NCBI RefSeq assembly: GCF_000429125.1
Contig: NZ_AUBG01000015.1
Coordinates: 108,415 to 172,414, forward strand
Origin: Aequorivita capsosiphonis DSM 23843
GTDB taxonomy: Bacteria; Bacteroidota; Bacteroidia; Flavobacteriales; Flavobacteriaceae
DNA length: 64,000 bases
Reading direction: 5' to 3'
Shown: one piece after another, positions 33,066-41,635 of the stretch
How positions within the stretch are numbered: the stretch's first letter is position 1
How the letters are laid out: each line of letters opens with the position of its first letter
Program-made: the position numbers and the translations under genes
Notes under the pieces: model-generated
Database searches by the model: none
What the model saw: the letters and a program-made list of their open reading frames with translations, nothing else
Told to the model about the DNA's origin: nothing

Positions 33066-34745
33066 TTAATCGGACAATTTTCCCCAAGAATCACGCAAAG
33101 GAACGGTGCGATTAAAAACTAATTTCTCAGAAGTAGTATCTGGATCAACAACAAAATATCCCAAGCGTTGAAACTGAAATTTATCTTCAGGTTTTGAATC
33201 TTTCACGCTTGGTTCGGCAAAACCAGTAATAATTTCTAAAGAGTCGGGATTTACAAATTCCATAAAATCTTTATCTTTAATGGTATCTGGTGATGCTTCC
33301 GTAAATAGACGATCGTATAATCGAACCTCCACAAGAAGTGCATGCGATGCGGAAACCCAGTGCAATGTTCCTTTCACTTTTCGTAAAGAAGCTTCTGAGC
33401 CACTTCCACTTTTACTATCTGGATCATACGTACAATGAATTTCAGTGATGTTTCCTTCAGCATCCTTTACCACGCTTTCCCCTTTAATTATATAGGCATT
33501 TTTTAGACGAACCTCTTTCCCGATAGTCAATCTAAAAAACTTCCGGTTTGCTTCTTCTTTAAAGTCATCTCTTTCAATCAACAATTCCTTTGAAAAAGGC
33601 ACTTCTCTGTTTCCTGCACTTTCATCTTCCTGATTGTTTTCGGCATCAAGCCATTCGGTTTTTTCATCTGGATAATTGCTAATGATCAATTTCACCGGAT
33701 CGAGAACCACCATGATTCGTGGGGCTTTCTTGTTTAAATCTTCACGAACGTTAAATTCCAAATGTGAGATATCAATCAAGTTTTCACGCTTTCCTACGCC
33801 AATGCTTTCCGCGAAGTTTTTAATGGATTCTGGGGTATAACCTCTTCTGCGAAGTCCAGAAATAGTAGACATGCGGGGGTCATCCCAACCAGTAACAACA
33901 CCGGCCGCTACTAATTGAGCAAGTTTTCTTTTGCTGACAACTGTGTGACTTAAGTTTCTACGGGCAAATTCGCGTTGTTTAGGGCGTAATTTATCTTTAT
34001 CGACCACTTGGTCCAAGAACCAATCGTAAAGCTCTCTATGGGGCAAGAATTCAAGTGTACAGAAAGAATGGGATACCTGCTCTATATAATCACTTTCACC
34101 ATGCGTCCAATCATACATTGGGAAGATTTTCCAATCGGTACCAGTACGGTGATGGTGTTTGTTTAAGGTTCGATACATCACTGGATCACGCATCAACATA
34201 TTTGGTGATTCCATATTGATCTTGGCTCGAAGTACGTGCTCTCCTTCCTTAGTTTCGCCATTCTTCATTTTTTCCAGCAAATCCAAGTTTTCTTCCACAG
34301 AACGAGCTCTAAACGGACTTGATTTTCCCGGAGTATTCGGAGTTCCCTTTTGCTCCGCAATCGCTTCTGAAGTTTGGGAATCTACGTAGGCTTTTCCATC
34401 CTTTATCATTTGCACGGCCCAATCATATAACTGCTGAAAATAATCGGAAGCATAACGTTCCTCTGACCATTTATAGCCCAACCAGGAAATATCCCTTTTA
34501 ATGGCGTCTACAAATTCCTGTTCCTCTTTGGCGGGGTTTGTATCGTCAAAACGTAGGTTTACCGGTGCATTATATCTTTCGCCCAAACCAAAATTTAGAC
34601 AAATTGAAGAGGCATGACCAATGTGAAGATAGCCGTTCGGTTCTGGTGGAAAACGAAAGCAAAGCTGATCCTTTTTATAATCGTTCTTGAGATCTTCCTC
34701 AATAATATGCTCAATAAAATTAAGCGGTGCAGCGTCGTTTGTCAT
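33066..34745 (-). CDS. glnS: Glutamine--tRNA ligase
   Basis: A class I synthetase that charges tRNA-Gln directly. The HIGH motif is PEPNGYLHIGHASSICLNFGL and the KMSKS equivalent is VVSKRKLAQLV, the variant typical of GlnRS. RFDDTNPAKEEQEFVDAIKRD and GWDDPRMSTISGLRRRGYTP are further GlnRS signatures. The C-terminal two beta-barrels that read the anticodon are present (about 345-555). Length 559 is normal. It has its own promoter region back to back with folB. Confidence 0.97.
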   Translation of the reverse strand: MTNDAAPLNFIEHIIEEDLKNDYKKDQLCFRFPPEPNGYLHIGHASSICLNFGLGERYNAPVNLRFDDTNPAKEEQEFVDAIKRDISWLGYKWSEERYASDYFQQLYDWAVQMIKDGKAYVDSQTSEAIAEQKGTPNTPGKSSPFRARSVEENLDLLEKMKNGETKEGEHVLRAKINMESPNMLMRDPVMYRTLNKHHHRTGTDWKIFPMYDWTHGESDYIEQVSHSFCTLEFLPHRELYDWFLDQVVDKDKLRPKQREFARRNLSHTVVSKRKLAQLVAAGVVTGWDDPRMSTISGLRRRGYTPESIKNFAESIGVGKRENLIDISHLEFNVREDLNKKAPRIMVVLDPVKLIISNYPDEKTEWLDAENNQEDESAGNREVPFSKELLIERDDFKEEANRKFFRLTIGKEVRLKNAYIIKGESVVKDAEGNITEIHCTYDPDSKSGSGSEASLRKVKGTLHWVSASHALLVEVRLYDRLFTEASPDTIKDKDFMEFVNPDSLEIITGFAEPSVKDSKPEDKFQFQRLGYFVVDPDTTSEKLVFNRTVPLRDSWGKLSD

Positions 34746-34803
34746 AGATTTTAAATTTAAAGGCGTGTGCGTTCTATAAATAATACGTTTGATTTAAAGC
34801 ATA

Positions 34804-34838
34804 CAAAGGTAACCAAATAACATAAAAAAGTATCTTTG
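34804..34838. promoter_or_regulatory. Back-to-back promoter boxes for glnS and folB
   Basis: Minus strand 34811-34804 reads TACCTTTG (toward glnS); plus strand 34831-34838 reads TATCTTTG (toward folB, 14 bases before its ATG). Both match TAnnTTTG. They lie so close that the two polymerases would overlap, so the two promoters may exclude each other. Neither has an obvious TTG at -33. Confidence 0.55.
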
Positions 34839-34852
34839 CAAAAACTATTTAC

Positions 34853-35209
34853 ATGGGTAGCATTCGCTTAAAAAACATAAAAATCTATGCCTTTCACGGG
34901 TGTTTAGTAGAGGAAGGTCAAATTGGCTCTGACTATTTGGTAAATTTAAAGGTAAAAGCCAATTTAAAAAATGCCTCTAAAACTGATGCACTTGTCGATA
35001 CGGTGGATTATGTATTGCTTCAAAACATTGTTCGGCAAGAAATGGCAGTACGCGCCAAACTCTTGGAACACGTTGCTAAACGTATTATAGATTCCGTTTT
35101 GTTACAGGCTGAAATGGTGAATGAAGTGAAGGTTTCCGTAGCAAAAAAGAATCCACCCATTGGCGGCGATGTAGCTGAAGTGAGTGTAACTATGAAAGAG
35201 AAAAGGTAA
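34853..35209 (+). CDS. folB: Dihydroneopterin aldolase
   Basis: A 118-residue folate-pathway enzyme that splits 7,8-dihydroneopterin to 6-hydroxymethyl-dihydropterin and glycolaldehyde. It has the family's start IRLKNIKIYAFHGCLVEEGQIGSDYLVNL, the VDTVDYVLLQNIV segment, LLEHVAKRIID with the binding Glu, and VSVAKKNPPIGGDVAEVSV with the catalytic Lys. Monocistronic, upstream of tRNA-Cys. Confidence 0.95.
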   Translation: MGSIRLKNIKIYAFHGCLVEEGQIGSDYLVNLKVKANLKNASKTDALVDTVDYVLLQNIVRQEMAVRAKLLEHVAKRIIDSVLLQAEMVNEVKVSVAKKNPPIGGDVAEVSVTMKEKR

Positions 35210-35246
35210 TTTGCATTATTAATATGTTTTCTTAGTTAAATTTTTT

Positions 35247-35254
35247 TACCTTTG
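35247..35254 (+). promoter_or_regulatory. Promoter -7 box of tRNA-Cys
   Basis: TACCTTTG, 13 bases before the first base of the tRNA. It matches TAnnTTTG; no TTG is visible at the usual -33 position. Confidence 0.55.
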
Positions 35255-35267
35255 CCACCCATAATAG

Positions 35268-35338
35268 GGTATCGTGGCCGAGTGGCTAGGCTCAGCTCTG
35301 CAAAAGCTGCTACAGCGGTTCGAATCCGCTCGATACCT
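35268..35338 (+). tRNA. tRNA-Cys (GCA)
   Basis: A 71-base cloverleaf. The acceptor stem GGTATCG/CGATACC pairs fully, the anticodon stem CAGCT/AGCTG carries the loop CTGCAAA with anticodon GCA, and the T arm AGCGG/CCGCT has loop TTCGAAT. The discriminator is T, as usual for tRNA-Cys; CCA is not encoded. A terminator follows after two bases and a broken copy of its 3' part after 50. Confidence 0.96.
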
Positions 35339-35340
35339 CT

Positions 35341-35370
35341 AAAAACCTCAACTAATGTTGGGGTTTTTTT
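35341..35370 (+). terminator. Terminator of tRNA-Cys
   Basis: AAAAA, then CCTCAAC-TAAT-GTTGGGG with one G-T pair, then T7. A second, similar structure occurs at 35741-35770. Confidence 0.88.
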
Positions 35371-35386
35371 ATTTAATATTAGTAGT

Positions 35387-35443
35387 TACAGTGGTTCCCC
35401 CAATCCCGAAGTGTCGGAACGGGGCGCTCGATGCCTCTAAAAA
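35387..35443 (+). pseudogene. Partial tRNA-Cys copy with a palindrome in place of its T loop
   Basis: TACAGTGGTTC (35387-35397) matches the T-arm start of the intact tRNA (TACAGCGGTTC) with one change. CGCTCGATGCCTCTAAAAA (35425-35443) matches its 3' end and downstream flank with one change. Between them the five bases GAATC of the T loop are replaced by 27 bases (35398-35424) with the inverted core TCCCGA-AGTG-TCGGAA between CCCC and GGGG. The copy cannot fold as a tRNA. A similar arrangement exists at 63471-63530. Confidence 0.75.
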
Positions 35444-35589
35444 ATGGATCAAGCCCAATTGTTATGTTTATGGAAAAATTGTGGTTAATATATAAAGGAA
35501 GAATTCTACATTTTTAACTCCTCTATTTTTCGTTCTAAAGTATGTGCTCCTGTTTATAAAAAAAAGAAGCGTTGGGGTTCGTCCTTTCG

Positions 35590-35647
35590 AATAGCCCAGT
35601 GCTTTAGCTCGGGGTTATTTGGGAAAATGGTTATTGGCTTTAGCCAA
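35590..35647. repeat. Two palindromes downstream of the tRNA-Cys copy
   Basis: The gap 35339-35894 holds no credible gene. It contains an imperfect palindrome AATAGCCC...GGGGTTATT (35590-35619) centred on GCTTTAGC, and a perfect 14-base palindrome TTGGCTTTAGCCAA (35634-35647). These look like dispersed Bacteroidetes repeats. The rest of the gap looks like decayed, AT-rich sequence. Confidence 0.5.
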
Positions 35648-35740
35648 ACTCCTTTCATCTTATAGTATCTCTGTTTGATAAGTTAGAGCGAGAATGTAGA
35701 TAAAAACTCAAAGGTTTCCCATTCTTCGTATGAAGCTACG

Positions 35741-35770
35741 AAAAACCTCAACGAACGTTAGGGTTTTTTG
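35741..35770 (+). terminator. Second copy of the tRNA-Cys terminator
   Basis: AAAAACCTCAACG-AA-CGTTAGGG-T6 is nearly the same as the tRNA-Cys terminator at 35341-35370, with one mismatch in the stem. No gene ends just before it. It is best read as the far end of a duplicated and decayed tRNA-Cys unit. Confidence 0.6.
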
Positions 35771-35894
35771 TTTAATCAGGATAACAAAGCCTAGTTCCGT
35801 AAGATGAGAACGTAAATAGATACATTAGAATACGGGAAGTCTTCAACTCTGAAGGGATCCGAAGCCTTTCCAGAATTTTACTAAATAAGAAAAA

Positions 35895-36608
35895 TTAAAG
35901 TGGTTCTTCAACCGGCGGTATTGGTCTCTCTACTGGATGTTTTTGTCCTGGAATTTTTTCAAGCCCAGCCTCCATTCCTTTTGGGAAAACTCCTTGAATA
36001 AGCAAGAATACTCCGAATCCTAATATTAAAATACTTACCCACTTTTTAGTTTTAAAGATAACCCGAGGAGTCATCTTATTTTTCAATCTTTTCGCTAAAA
36101 GCATTTTTAAAAGGTCGGTGGTAAAGAAAGTAGCCAAGACGGTAATAATAAAAAGAATCACTCCATTTTCTGAAGTAGTAAGTGCGTTAGCCATTATTAA
36201 TACACCTATCCAACCCGCCAAGACACCGAAGTTTACAAAATTTAAAAGAAAGCCTTTTAAAAATAATCCGCCAAGATTTTTTTTCACCTTTACAGCATAG
36301 TGCTCCCGGACTATTTTAAAAATAGATTTGTTGGTACGGATATATGAAATGATTCCATAAGCTATAAGAATAGCACCACCAAAAATAAGTAAACCAGGGT
36401 CGTGCTTTACTTTTTCAAGTATTCTACTGGTACTAAAAAAAGCAATTAAAATAAAGATGATGTCTGCAACGAGGGCTCCTAAATCAAAAAATATTGCGGC
36501 TTTAATTCCTTTGGTTATAGCTGTCTCAATCAGTGTGAAAAACACTGGACCGACGGCAAATGCCAATAAAAATCCATAGAATGCTGCGAAGAGTAAACCG
36601 TCAAACAT
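35895..36608 (-). CDS. LysE/RhtB-family exporter
   Basis: A membrane protein of 237 residues with about six hydrophobic segments. The N-terminus FDGLLFAAFYGFLLAFAVGPVFFTLIETAITKG matches LysE-type translocators, which export amino acids or related metabolites. The C-terminus is a proline-rich tail (PVERPIPPVEEPL). I chose the ATG at 36606-36608 (MFDGLLF) rather than 36626. The substrate cannot be told. Monocistronic. Confidence 0.82.
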   Translation of the reverse strand: MFDGLLFAAFYGFLLAFAVGPVFFTLIETAITKGIKAAIFFDLGALVADIIFILIAFFSTSRILEKVKHDPGLLIFGGAILIAYGIISYIRTNKSIFKIVREHYAVKVKKNLGGLFLKGFLLNFVNFGVLAGWIGVLIMANALTTSENGVILFIITVLATFFTTDLLKMLLAKRLKNKMTPRVIFKTKKWVSILILGFGVFLLIQGVFPKGMEAGLEKIPGQKHPVERPIPPVEEPL

Positions 36609-36763
36609 AGTAAGGTAAAAGTACAAAGTTTTTAAAGATATTAGCTTTGTACGGTCGAGTTTAAAAAAATATAAAATTCCTTATCGCACACGAATTGCTT
36701 TCCCATAATCAACGCTAAACCTTTATAAATTATCAGAAAAGATATTAGAAAGTCATTGTACTT

Positions 36764-38965
36764 CTACTCTCCATCCTTCTTGTGACCAAGCATGGTAAAA
36801 TCTAAGTGTTTCTTTACTAAATCGGCATTCTTTACTTTTACATAAACTTCATCACCAAGTCGGTAAACGTTGTTGGTGCGTTGCCCAATAACGGCATATT
36901 CATCTCTATCAAATTCATAGCGATCATCTGGCATATCTTGTAAACGAACCATTCCTTCGCATTTATTCGAAATAATTTCTATGTAAATTCCCCATTCGGT
37001 AACTCCAGAAATTACACCTAAGAAATCCTCATCTTCATGGTCCTGCATATATTTCACTTGCATATATTTTATGCTATCCCGCTCTGCATTGGTAGAAAGG
37101 CTCTCCATATCGCTACTATGTGAACATTTTTCTTCATATTCTTCTTCATTAGCCGATTTTCCCTCATCTAAATACCGCTGAAGAAGACGGTGAACCATTA
37201 TATCTGGATATCGACGAATGGGCGAGGTAAAGTGTGTGTAATAATCAAAAGCAAGTCCGTAATGACCGATATTATTTGTAGTGTACAATGCCTTGCTCAT
37301 ACTTCGGATGGCAAGCGTATCTATTAAATTTTGTTCCTTTTTACCTTGAACATCCTTTAAAAGCTTGTTCATGGAAGTTGCCGTGGAATGGCGGTCTTTC
37401 GTATTCAATTTATAACCAAAACGTTTGATTATATTTTCCAAAGCTGCAATCTTTTCATCATCTGGCTCGTCGTGAACACGATACACAAAAGTCTTTTTTG
37501 GTTGCATTTTTCCAACGAATTCTGCTACGCTTCTATTGGCTAAAAGCATAAATTCCTCAATCAATTTATTGGCATCTTTACTTTCTTTAAAATAAACACC
37601 TTCGGGATTGCTGTTTTCGTCCAAAATGAATTTTACTTCCACTTTGTCAAAGGAAATAGCACCAGCACGCATACGTTTTGTACGTAATTTCTTTGCTAGC
37701 GTATCCATTTCTAAAACAGCAGCAGCTATTTCGGGTTGTACAGAATATTCTTGATCCGTTATTGCAATGTCTGCAGGAATAGTATGAGTTTTCTCTGTAG
37801 GATTTTCTATAATATGTTGTGCTTCTTCATAAGCAAACCGCGCATCACTCAGTGTAACTGTTTTACCAAACCATTGCTTTACAACTTCCGATTTCTGATT
37901 CATTTCAAAAACCGCGGAAAAAGTATATTTCTCTTCATTAGGACGAAGGGAACATGCATTATTTGAAAGAATTTCTGGAAGCATGGGCACTACTCTATCC
38001 ACCAAGTAAACCGAAGTTGCACGTTCATAAGCTTCGTCATCAAGCTCATTTCCAGGAGTTACATAATGCGAAACATCGGCAATATGAATTCCTATTTCAA
38101 CATTTCCATTTTCCAATTTTTCAAAGGAAAGCGCATCATCAAAATCTTTTGCATCCTTTGGATCTATGGTAAAAGTCAAAACATCGCGCATATCACGACG
38201 TTTTTTTATTTCTGAAGCTTTTATGGAAGTATCAATTTTATTTGCATAATCTTCCACTTCCGGCGGAAATTCATACGGAAGACCATATTGTGCAAGGATG
38301 GAATGAATTTCGGTATTGTGTTCTCCAGGCATTCCGAGCACTTTAATAACACTTCCAAAAGGAGAATCAGCCTTTTCTGGCCAATCTTCCATGGCAACCA
38401 GTACTTTTTCACCGTTTTTTGCACCGTTTATTTTATTCTTCGGCACAAAAATATCTGTGTACATTTTATAATCGGTAACATCTACAAAAGCAAAATTTTC
38501 TTGCACTTGAATGGTTCCAACAAATTCGGTACGTTTTCGCTCAATAATTTTAGTTACTTCACCTTCTGATTGACCACCTTTTTTACGTTTAAAAACATAA
38601 ACTTCAACAATATCACCGTTTAGGGCTTTGTTTAAGTTTTTGCTTTTTACGTAAATATCGTCCTCTAAATCCTCAACGATAATATAACCTTGGCCACGAC
38701 CTGCTATATCAACTTTTCCGGTGTAATAGTTTTGTGAAGGCGTAAGTATATATTTCCCTCTGTCAATTTCCTGAATAGTTCCTTTGCCCTGAAGATCCTT
38801 TAATTTTTTTACTATTTGATTTCTACTGCTAGGATCGTCCAATTGAAGTTTTGCAGCAATTTGCTTAAAGTTATATGATTTCGAATGATCTTTCCGAAGA
38901 ATTTCTAAAATGGTTTGGGAAAGATTTTGGATTTTATTATTCTTTTTTCTTTTATGTTTTGGCAT
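36764..38965 (-). CDS. rnr: Ribonuclease R
   Basis: A 733-residue processive 3'-5' exoribonuclease of the RNB family. An N-terminal winged-helix (ILRKDHSKSYNFKQIAAKL) is followed by two cold-shock domains (YYTGKVDIAGRGQGYIIVED), the RNB catalytic domain with the metal-binding Asp cluster (TIDPKDAKDFDDALSFEKL, HIADVSHYV, HFTSPIRRYPDIMVHRLL) and a C-terminal S1 domain (FLGVISGVTEWGIYIEI). It degrades structured RNA and takes part in rRNA quality control. Monocistronic as far as seen. Confidence 0.97.
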   Translation of the reverse strand: MPKHKRKKNNKIQNLSQTILEILRKDHSKSYNFKQIAAKLQLDDPSSRNQIVKKLKDLQGKGTIQEIDRGKYILTPSQNYYTGKVDIAGRGQGYIIVEDLEDDIYVKSKNLNKALNGDIVEVYVFKRKKGGQSEGEVTKIIERKRTEFVGTIQVQENFAFVDVTDYKMYTDIFVPKNKINGAKNGEKVLVAMEDWPEKADSPFGSVIKVLGMPGEHNTEIHSILAQYGLPYEFPPEVEDYANKIDTSIKASEIKKRRDMRDVLTFTIDPKDAKDFDDALSFEKLENGNVEIGIHIADVSHYVTPGNELDDEAYERATSVYLVDRVVPMLPEILSNNACSLRPNEEKYTFSAVFEMNQKSEVVKQWFGKTVTLSDARFAYEEAQHIIENPTEKTHTIPADIAITDQEYSVQPEIAAAVLEMDTLAKKLRTKRMRAGAISFDKVEVKFILDENSNPEGVYFKESKDANKLIEEFMLLANRSVAEFVGKMQPKKTFVYRVHDEPDDEKIAALENIIKRFGYKLNTKDRHSTATSMNKLLKDVQGKKEQNLIDTLAIRSMSKALYTTNNIGHYGLAFDYYTHFTSPIRRYPDIMVHRLLQRYLDEGKSANEEEYEEKCSHSSDMESLSTNAERDSIKYMQVKYMQDHEDEDFLGVISGVTEWGIYIEIISNKCEGMVRLQDMPDDRYEFDRDEYAVIGQRTNNVYRLGDEVYVKVKNADLVKKHLDFTMLGHKKDGE

Positions 38966-39077
38966 AGTTTATTTTGTAATTATCGTAAAAGTACTATTTC
39001 TCAAGCAATAGCCTCTTTACATTAGCAAAGTTTTAGTACCTTAGTGAGGCTTCAAAATTTGTTTTAAAAAAGTATCT

Positions 39078-39317
39078 ATGAATAATTTTAAGACCATTGC
39101 TATATTTCAATATCCGGCAGAATATGCAGTGTTAAAACTGTTATTCGAGCAAGAGGAAATTCGTTATTTTTTTCAAAATGAAACAATGATAAGCGTTTTT
39201 CCTTTCTATTCCAACGCTATTGGCGGTATTCGGCTTCAAGTTCATATTGACGATATTGAAAGCGCCGAAGAAATAATAAAAAATTTGGATCATCCTTCAA
39301 ATTTAAAAATAGTTTAA
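39078..39317 (+). CDS. DUF2007-family small protein
   Basis: A 79-residue protein with the DUF2007 pattern: an N-terminal beta strand (FKTIAIFQYPAEYAVLKLLFEQEEI), then FFQNETMISVFPFYSNAIGGIRLQVHIDDIESAEEII. Members are small ferredoxin-like-fold proteins, sometimes called putative signal-transducing proteins; no function is established. A hairpin CTCGGG-TCCG-CCCGAG at 39339-39354 follows it without a T-run. Confidence 0.82.
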   Translation: MNNFKTIAIFQYPAEYAVLKLLFEQEEIRYFFQNETMISVFPFYSNAIGGIRLQVHIDDIESAEEIIKNLDHPSNLKIV

Positions 39318-40133
39318 GGAAATAGTGTCAGTCCTTCACTCGGGTCCGCCCGAGATCGCGAACTTTATCTAACTTGGGCTCAAAGTACTGCCACGAATTG
39401 CACTAATATACACTAATATTCATTCTTTCTTGAAAATGATGGCGCAAACAGGACGCTATAGATTTCACGAATGGAACAGACTTTCAATTTGTTTTAAAAT
39501 TTTGAATATTTAGTCGACAGCTATTACAACCTTAGTCATTTCGTTCTAAATCTCTTTTTATAGTTGTCAACATATATTATATACATCATTTGTTTTTTTA
39601 TAAATTTTAAAAGAAAAATGGTAATGATTATAGCGTGTTAATATGTACCATAACTTTTTGAAGTTTTGTTTTGAAATCAATTTGTTGCTACTTAATAAGA
39701 GGTTGTTAACATAAGATTAAGAATTAAACCGCTTGAAAATAAGGCTGTAGCCAAAGTAATCAACAACTGTGAACAACCTATCTTCACAACTTAAATTTGA
39801 CAAGTATTTTCGGAATTCATGTTTGAAAACTGAAATTTTATAATGATAAGTAAGCTGTAAAAAGGGACTTAAATTTTTGTTTTTCTGAGATTATAAAACC
39901 TATTGTAAATTAAATCTAATCCTGCAAATTTACTTGTGGTATTTCTGCCAACAAATATCAACACTCTTATTAACTATAAAATCAACCTATCGTTAAGAAA
40001 TGGTTATCAATTGATTTTCAGGTTTTAAAAACCTATTTGCTGATGTTGATAGAAATGCGTGAAAGAAAATAATTGTTTTATTGAATTTTATTCATTAATG
40101 GCGAAGTCTTAAAATTTCTGGCTTCTAAATTAT
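39318..40133. other. Long AT-rich intergenic region without a credible gene
   Basis: About 950 bases separate the DUF2007 gene from rpiB. No ORF above noise is seen. The left end has the hairpin at 39339-39354 and a stretch of CACGAATT/CACTAATA-like short repeats (39391-39422). The middle and right contain several 9-mers two mismatches from a DnaA box: TTGTCAACA near 39556, TTGTTCACA (minus strand) near 39770, ATATCAACA near 39955, and CTATCAACA (minus strand) near 40044. An inverted pair AGGTTGTT...AACAACCT spans 39700-39780. Whether this is an origin, an RNA gene or decayed DNA cannot be decided. Confidence 0.35.
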
Positions 40134-40141
40134 TATCTTTG
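40134..40141 (+). promoter_or_regulatory. Possible promoter -7 box of rpiB
   Basis: TATCTTTG matches TAnnTTTG. It would give a leader of about 115 bases that contains the palindrome at 40213-40233. Confidence 0.4.
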
Positions 40142-40212
40142 AAAAAAAATTATCCCTTTAAAAGTCCCTAAAGAATAATAAATCCATTGAAGGTGTATAT
40201 TAGGGTATTCCC

Positions 40213-40233
40213 TGCCCGACCGGCAGGCGGGCA
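40213..40233. repeat. GC-rich palindrome in the rpiB leader
   Basis: TGCCCG-ACCGGCAGG-CGGGCA forms a GC-rich hairpin in otherwise AT-rich DNA, 30 bases before the rpiB ATG. It is of the GCCTGCCGGCAGGC type, which I know as a dispersed Bacteroidetes element. A related element lies at 46928-46937. Confidence 0.6.
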
Positions 40234-40263
40234 CCTTCCTAATTTGTAAAATTTAATATAAAG

Positions 40264-40695
40264 ATGAAAATATCCATCGGCAACGACCACGCAGGTACAG
40301 ACTATAAATTTGAAATTGTTTCCTTTTTGGAAAAAGAGGGGCATACCGTTTTTAATAACGGAACCGATTCCGAAACAAGTGTAGATTATCCAGATTTTGT
40401 GCATCCTGTGGCCAAGGATGTTGAAAAAGGTAAAGTAGATTTTGGAATTATAATCTGTGGTAGCGGTAACGGCGCCAATATGACTGCCAATAAACATCAA
40501 AAAGTTCGTTCTGCACTCTGCTGGACTAAAGAAATAGCTGCCTTAGCCCGGCAACATAACGATGCTAATATTTTGAGTATTCCCGCGCGTTTTACCAGCA
40601 AACCACAAGCGGTTGAAATGGTAAGGACTTTTCTTGAAACTCAATTTGAAGGGGGTCGCCACCAAAATAGAGTGGAAAAAATAGCGTGTTCATAA
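40264..40695 (+). CDS. rpiB: Ribose-5-phosphate isomerase B
   Basis: Interconverts ribose-5-phosphate and ribulose-5-phosphate in the pentose phosphate pathway. The 143-residue protein shows the LacAB/RpiB features SIGNDHAGTDYKFEIVSFLEKEGH, DYPDFVHPVAKDVEKGKVDFGIIICGSGNGANMTANK (the catalytic Cys is in IICGSGNG) and ALARQHNDANILSIPARF. It is followed nine bases later by the CDF exporter gene and then by the GNAT gene, which may form one transcript. Confidence 0.95.
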   Translation: MKISIGNDHAGTDYKFEIVSFLEKEGHTVFNNGTDSETSVDYPDFVHPVAKDVEKGKVDFGIIICGSGNGANMTANKHQKVRSALCWTKEIAALARQHNDANILSIPARFTSKPQAVEMVRTFLETQFEGGRHQNRVEKIACS

Positions 40696-40704
40696 GTATC
40701 TAAG

Positions 40705-41622
40705 ATGACGCATAGCCACGAAGAAAATCACACCCATTCCCATCCAGATTTGAAAGGAAGAAAGCTCCTGTTTTCTATCTTTTTAAATATAATTATTACG
40801 GTTGCCCAAGTAATTGGCGGCGTTGTTTCTGGAAGTCTGTCGTTGCTATCGGACGCACTGCATAATTTTAGTGATGTTCTTTCGCTTAGTGTTAGTTATG
40901 TTGCTGATAGATATTCAAAAAAAGATGCGTCCGTTACTAAAACTTTTGGATATAAACGTGCCGAAATAATTGCTGCATTTGTAAATTCTGCCACTTTGGT
41001 GGTTGTGGCAGTTTATCTTATTTATGAAGCTGCGCTTCGTTTTATGAACCCGAAGCCCATTGAAAGTAATTTAGTTATCTGGCTGGCTATTTTAGGAATT
41101 GTTGCCAATGGTTTTAGCGTTCTTCTTCTTTATAAGGAATCTAAAACCAATATGAATATGCGATCTGCATATTTCCATTTGTTTACAGATATGGCCGCTT
41201 CGGTTGCCGTTTTGATTGGTGGTTTATTGATGCTTTATTTTGAATGGTTTTGGGTGGATAGCTTATTGACAGTACTAATTGCTGTTTATTTATTGATTGT
41301 GGGCTACGATTTGCTAAAAAGCTCTTTTAAAGTGTTGATGCTTTTTACGCCAGACGAATTAAGTCTGGAAGAAGTTAGCGCCGTAATTAGTACATTTCCT
41401 GAAATAAAGAATGTGCACCATATGCATATTTGGCAACTGAACGAGCAGGAAACACACTTGGAGGCACATCTGGATTTTTATGAAGATGTAACTCTATCGG
41501 AATTTGATGCGGTGCTTATAAAGGTTGAGGAAGTACTTTATACCGATTTTGGAATTAACCACGTAACCATTCAACCCGAGCATCAAAAAGACGATCCTAA
41601 AGATATTATTGTTCAAGATTGA
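40705..41622 (+). CDS. Cation diffusion facilitator (zinc exporter, CzcD/ZitB-like)
   Basis: A 305-residue metal/proton antiporter with a His-rich N-terminus (THSHEENHTHSHPDL), six membrane segments and a cytoplasmic C-terminal domain. The metal site shows as SLSLLSDALHNFSDVLSLSVSY in helix 2 and AYFHLFTDMAASVAVLIGG in helix 5; HD-HD pairs of this kind favour Zn(II). The C-terminal NVHHMHIWQLNEQETHLEAH region matches the regulatory metal-binding domain of CDF proteins. The inner membrane is the expected location. Confidence 0.93.
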   Translation: MTHSHEENHTHSHPDLKGRKLLFSIFLNIIITVAQVIGGVVSGSLSLLSDALHNFSDVLSLSVSYVADRYSKKDASVTKTFGYKRAEIIAAFVNSATLVVVAVYLIYEAALRFMNPKPIESNLVIWLAILGIVANGFSVLLLYKESKTNMNMRSAYFHLFTDMAASVAVLIGGLLMLYFEWFWVDSLLTVLIAVYLLIVGYDLLKSSFKVLMLFTPDELSLEEVSAVISTFPEIKNVHHMHIWQLNEQETHLEAHLDFYEDVTLSEFDAVLIKVEEVLYTDFGINHVTIQPEHQKDDPKDIIVQD

Positions 41623-41635
41623 TTTTAAAAAACCT

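Noticed and set aside
39339..39354. Hairpin CTCGGG-TCCG-CCCGAG as terminator of the DUF2007 gene
   Set aside because: No T-run follows, and it looks like another dispersed GC-rich palindrome; kept only as a note in the intergenic entry.
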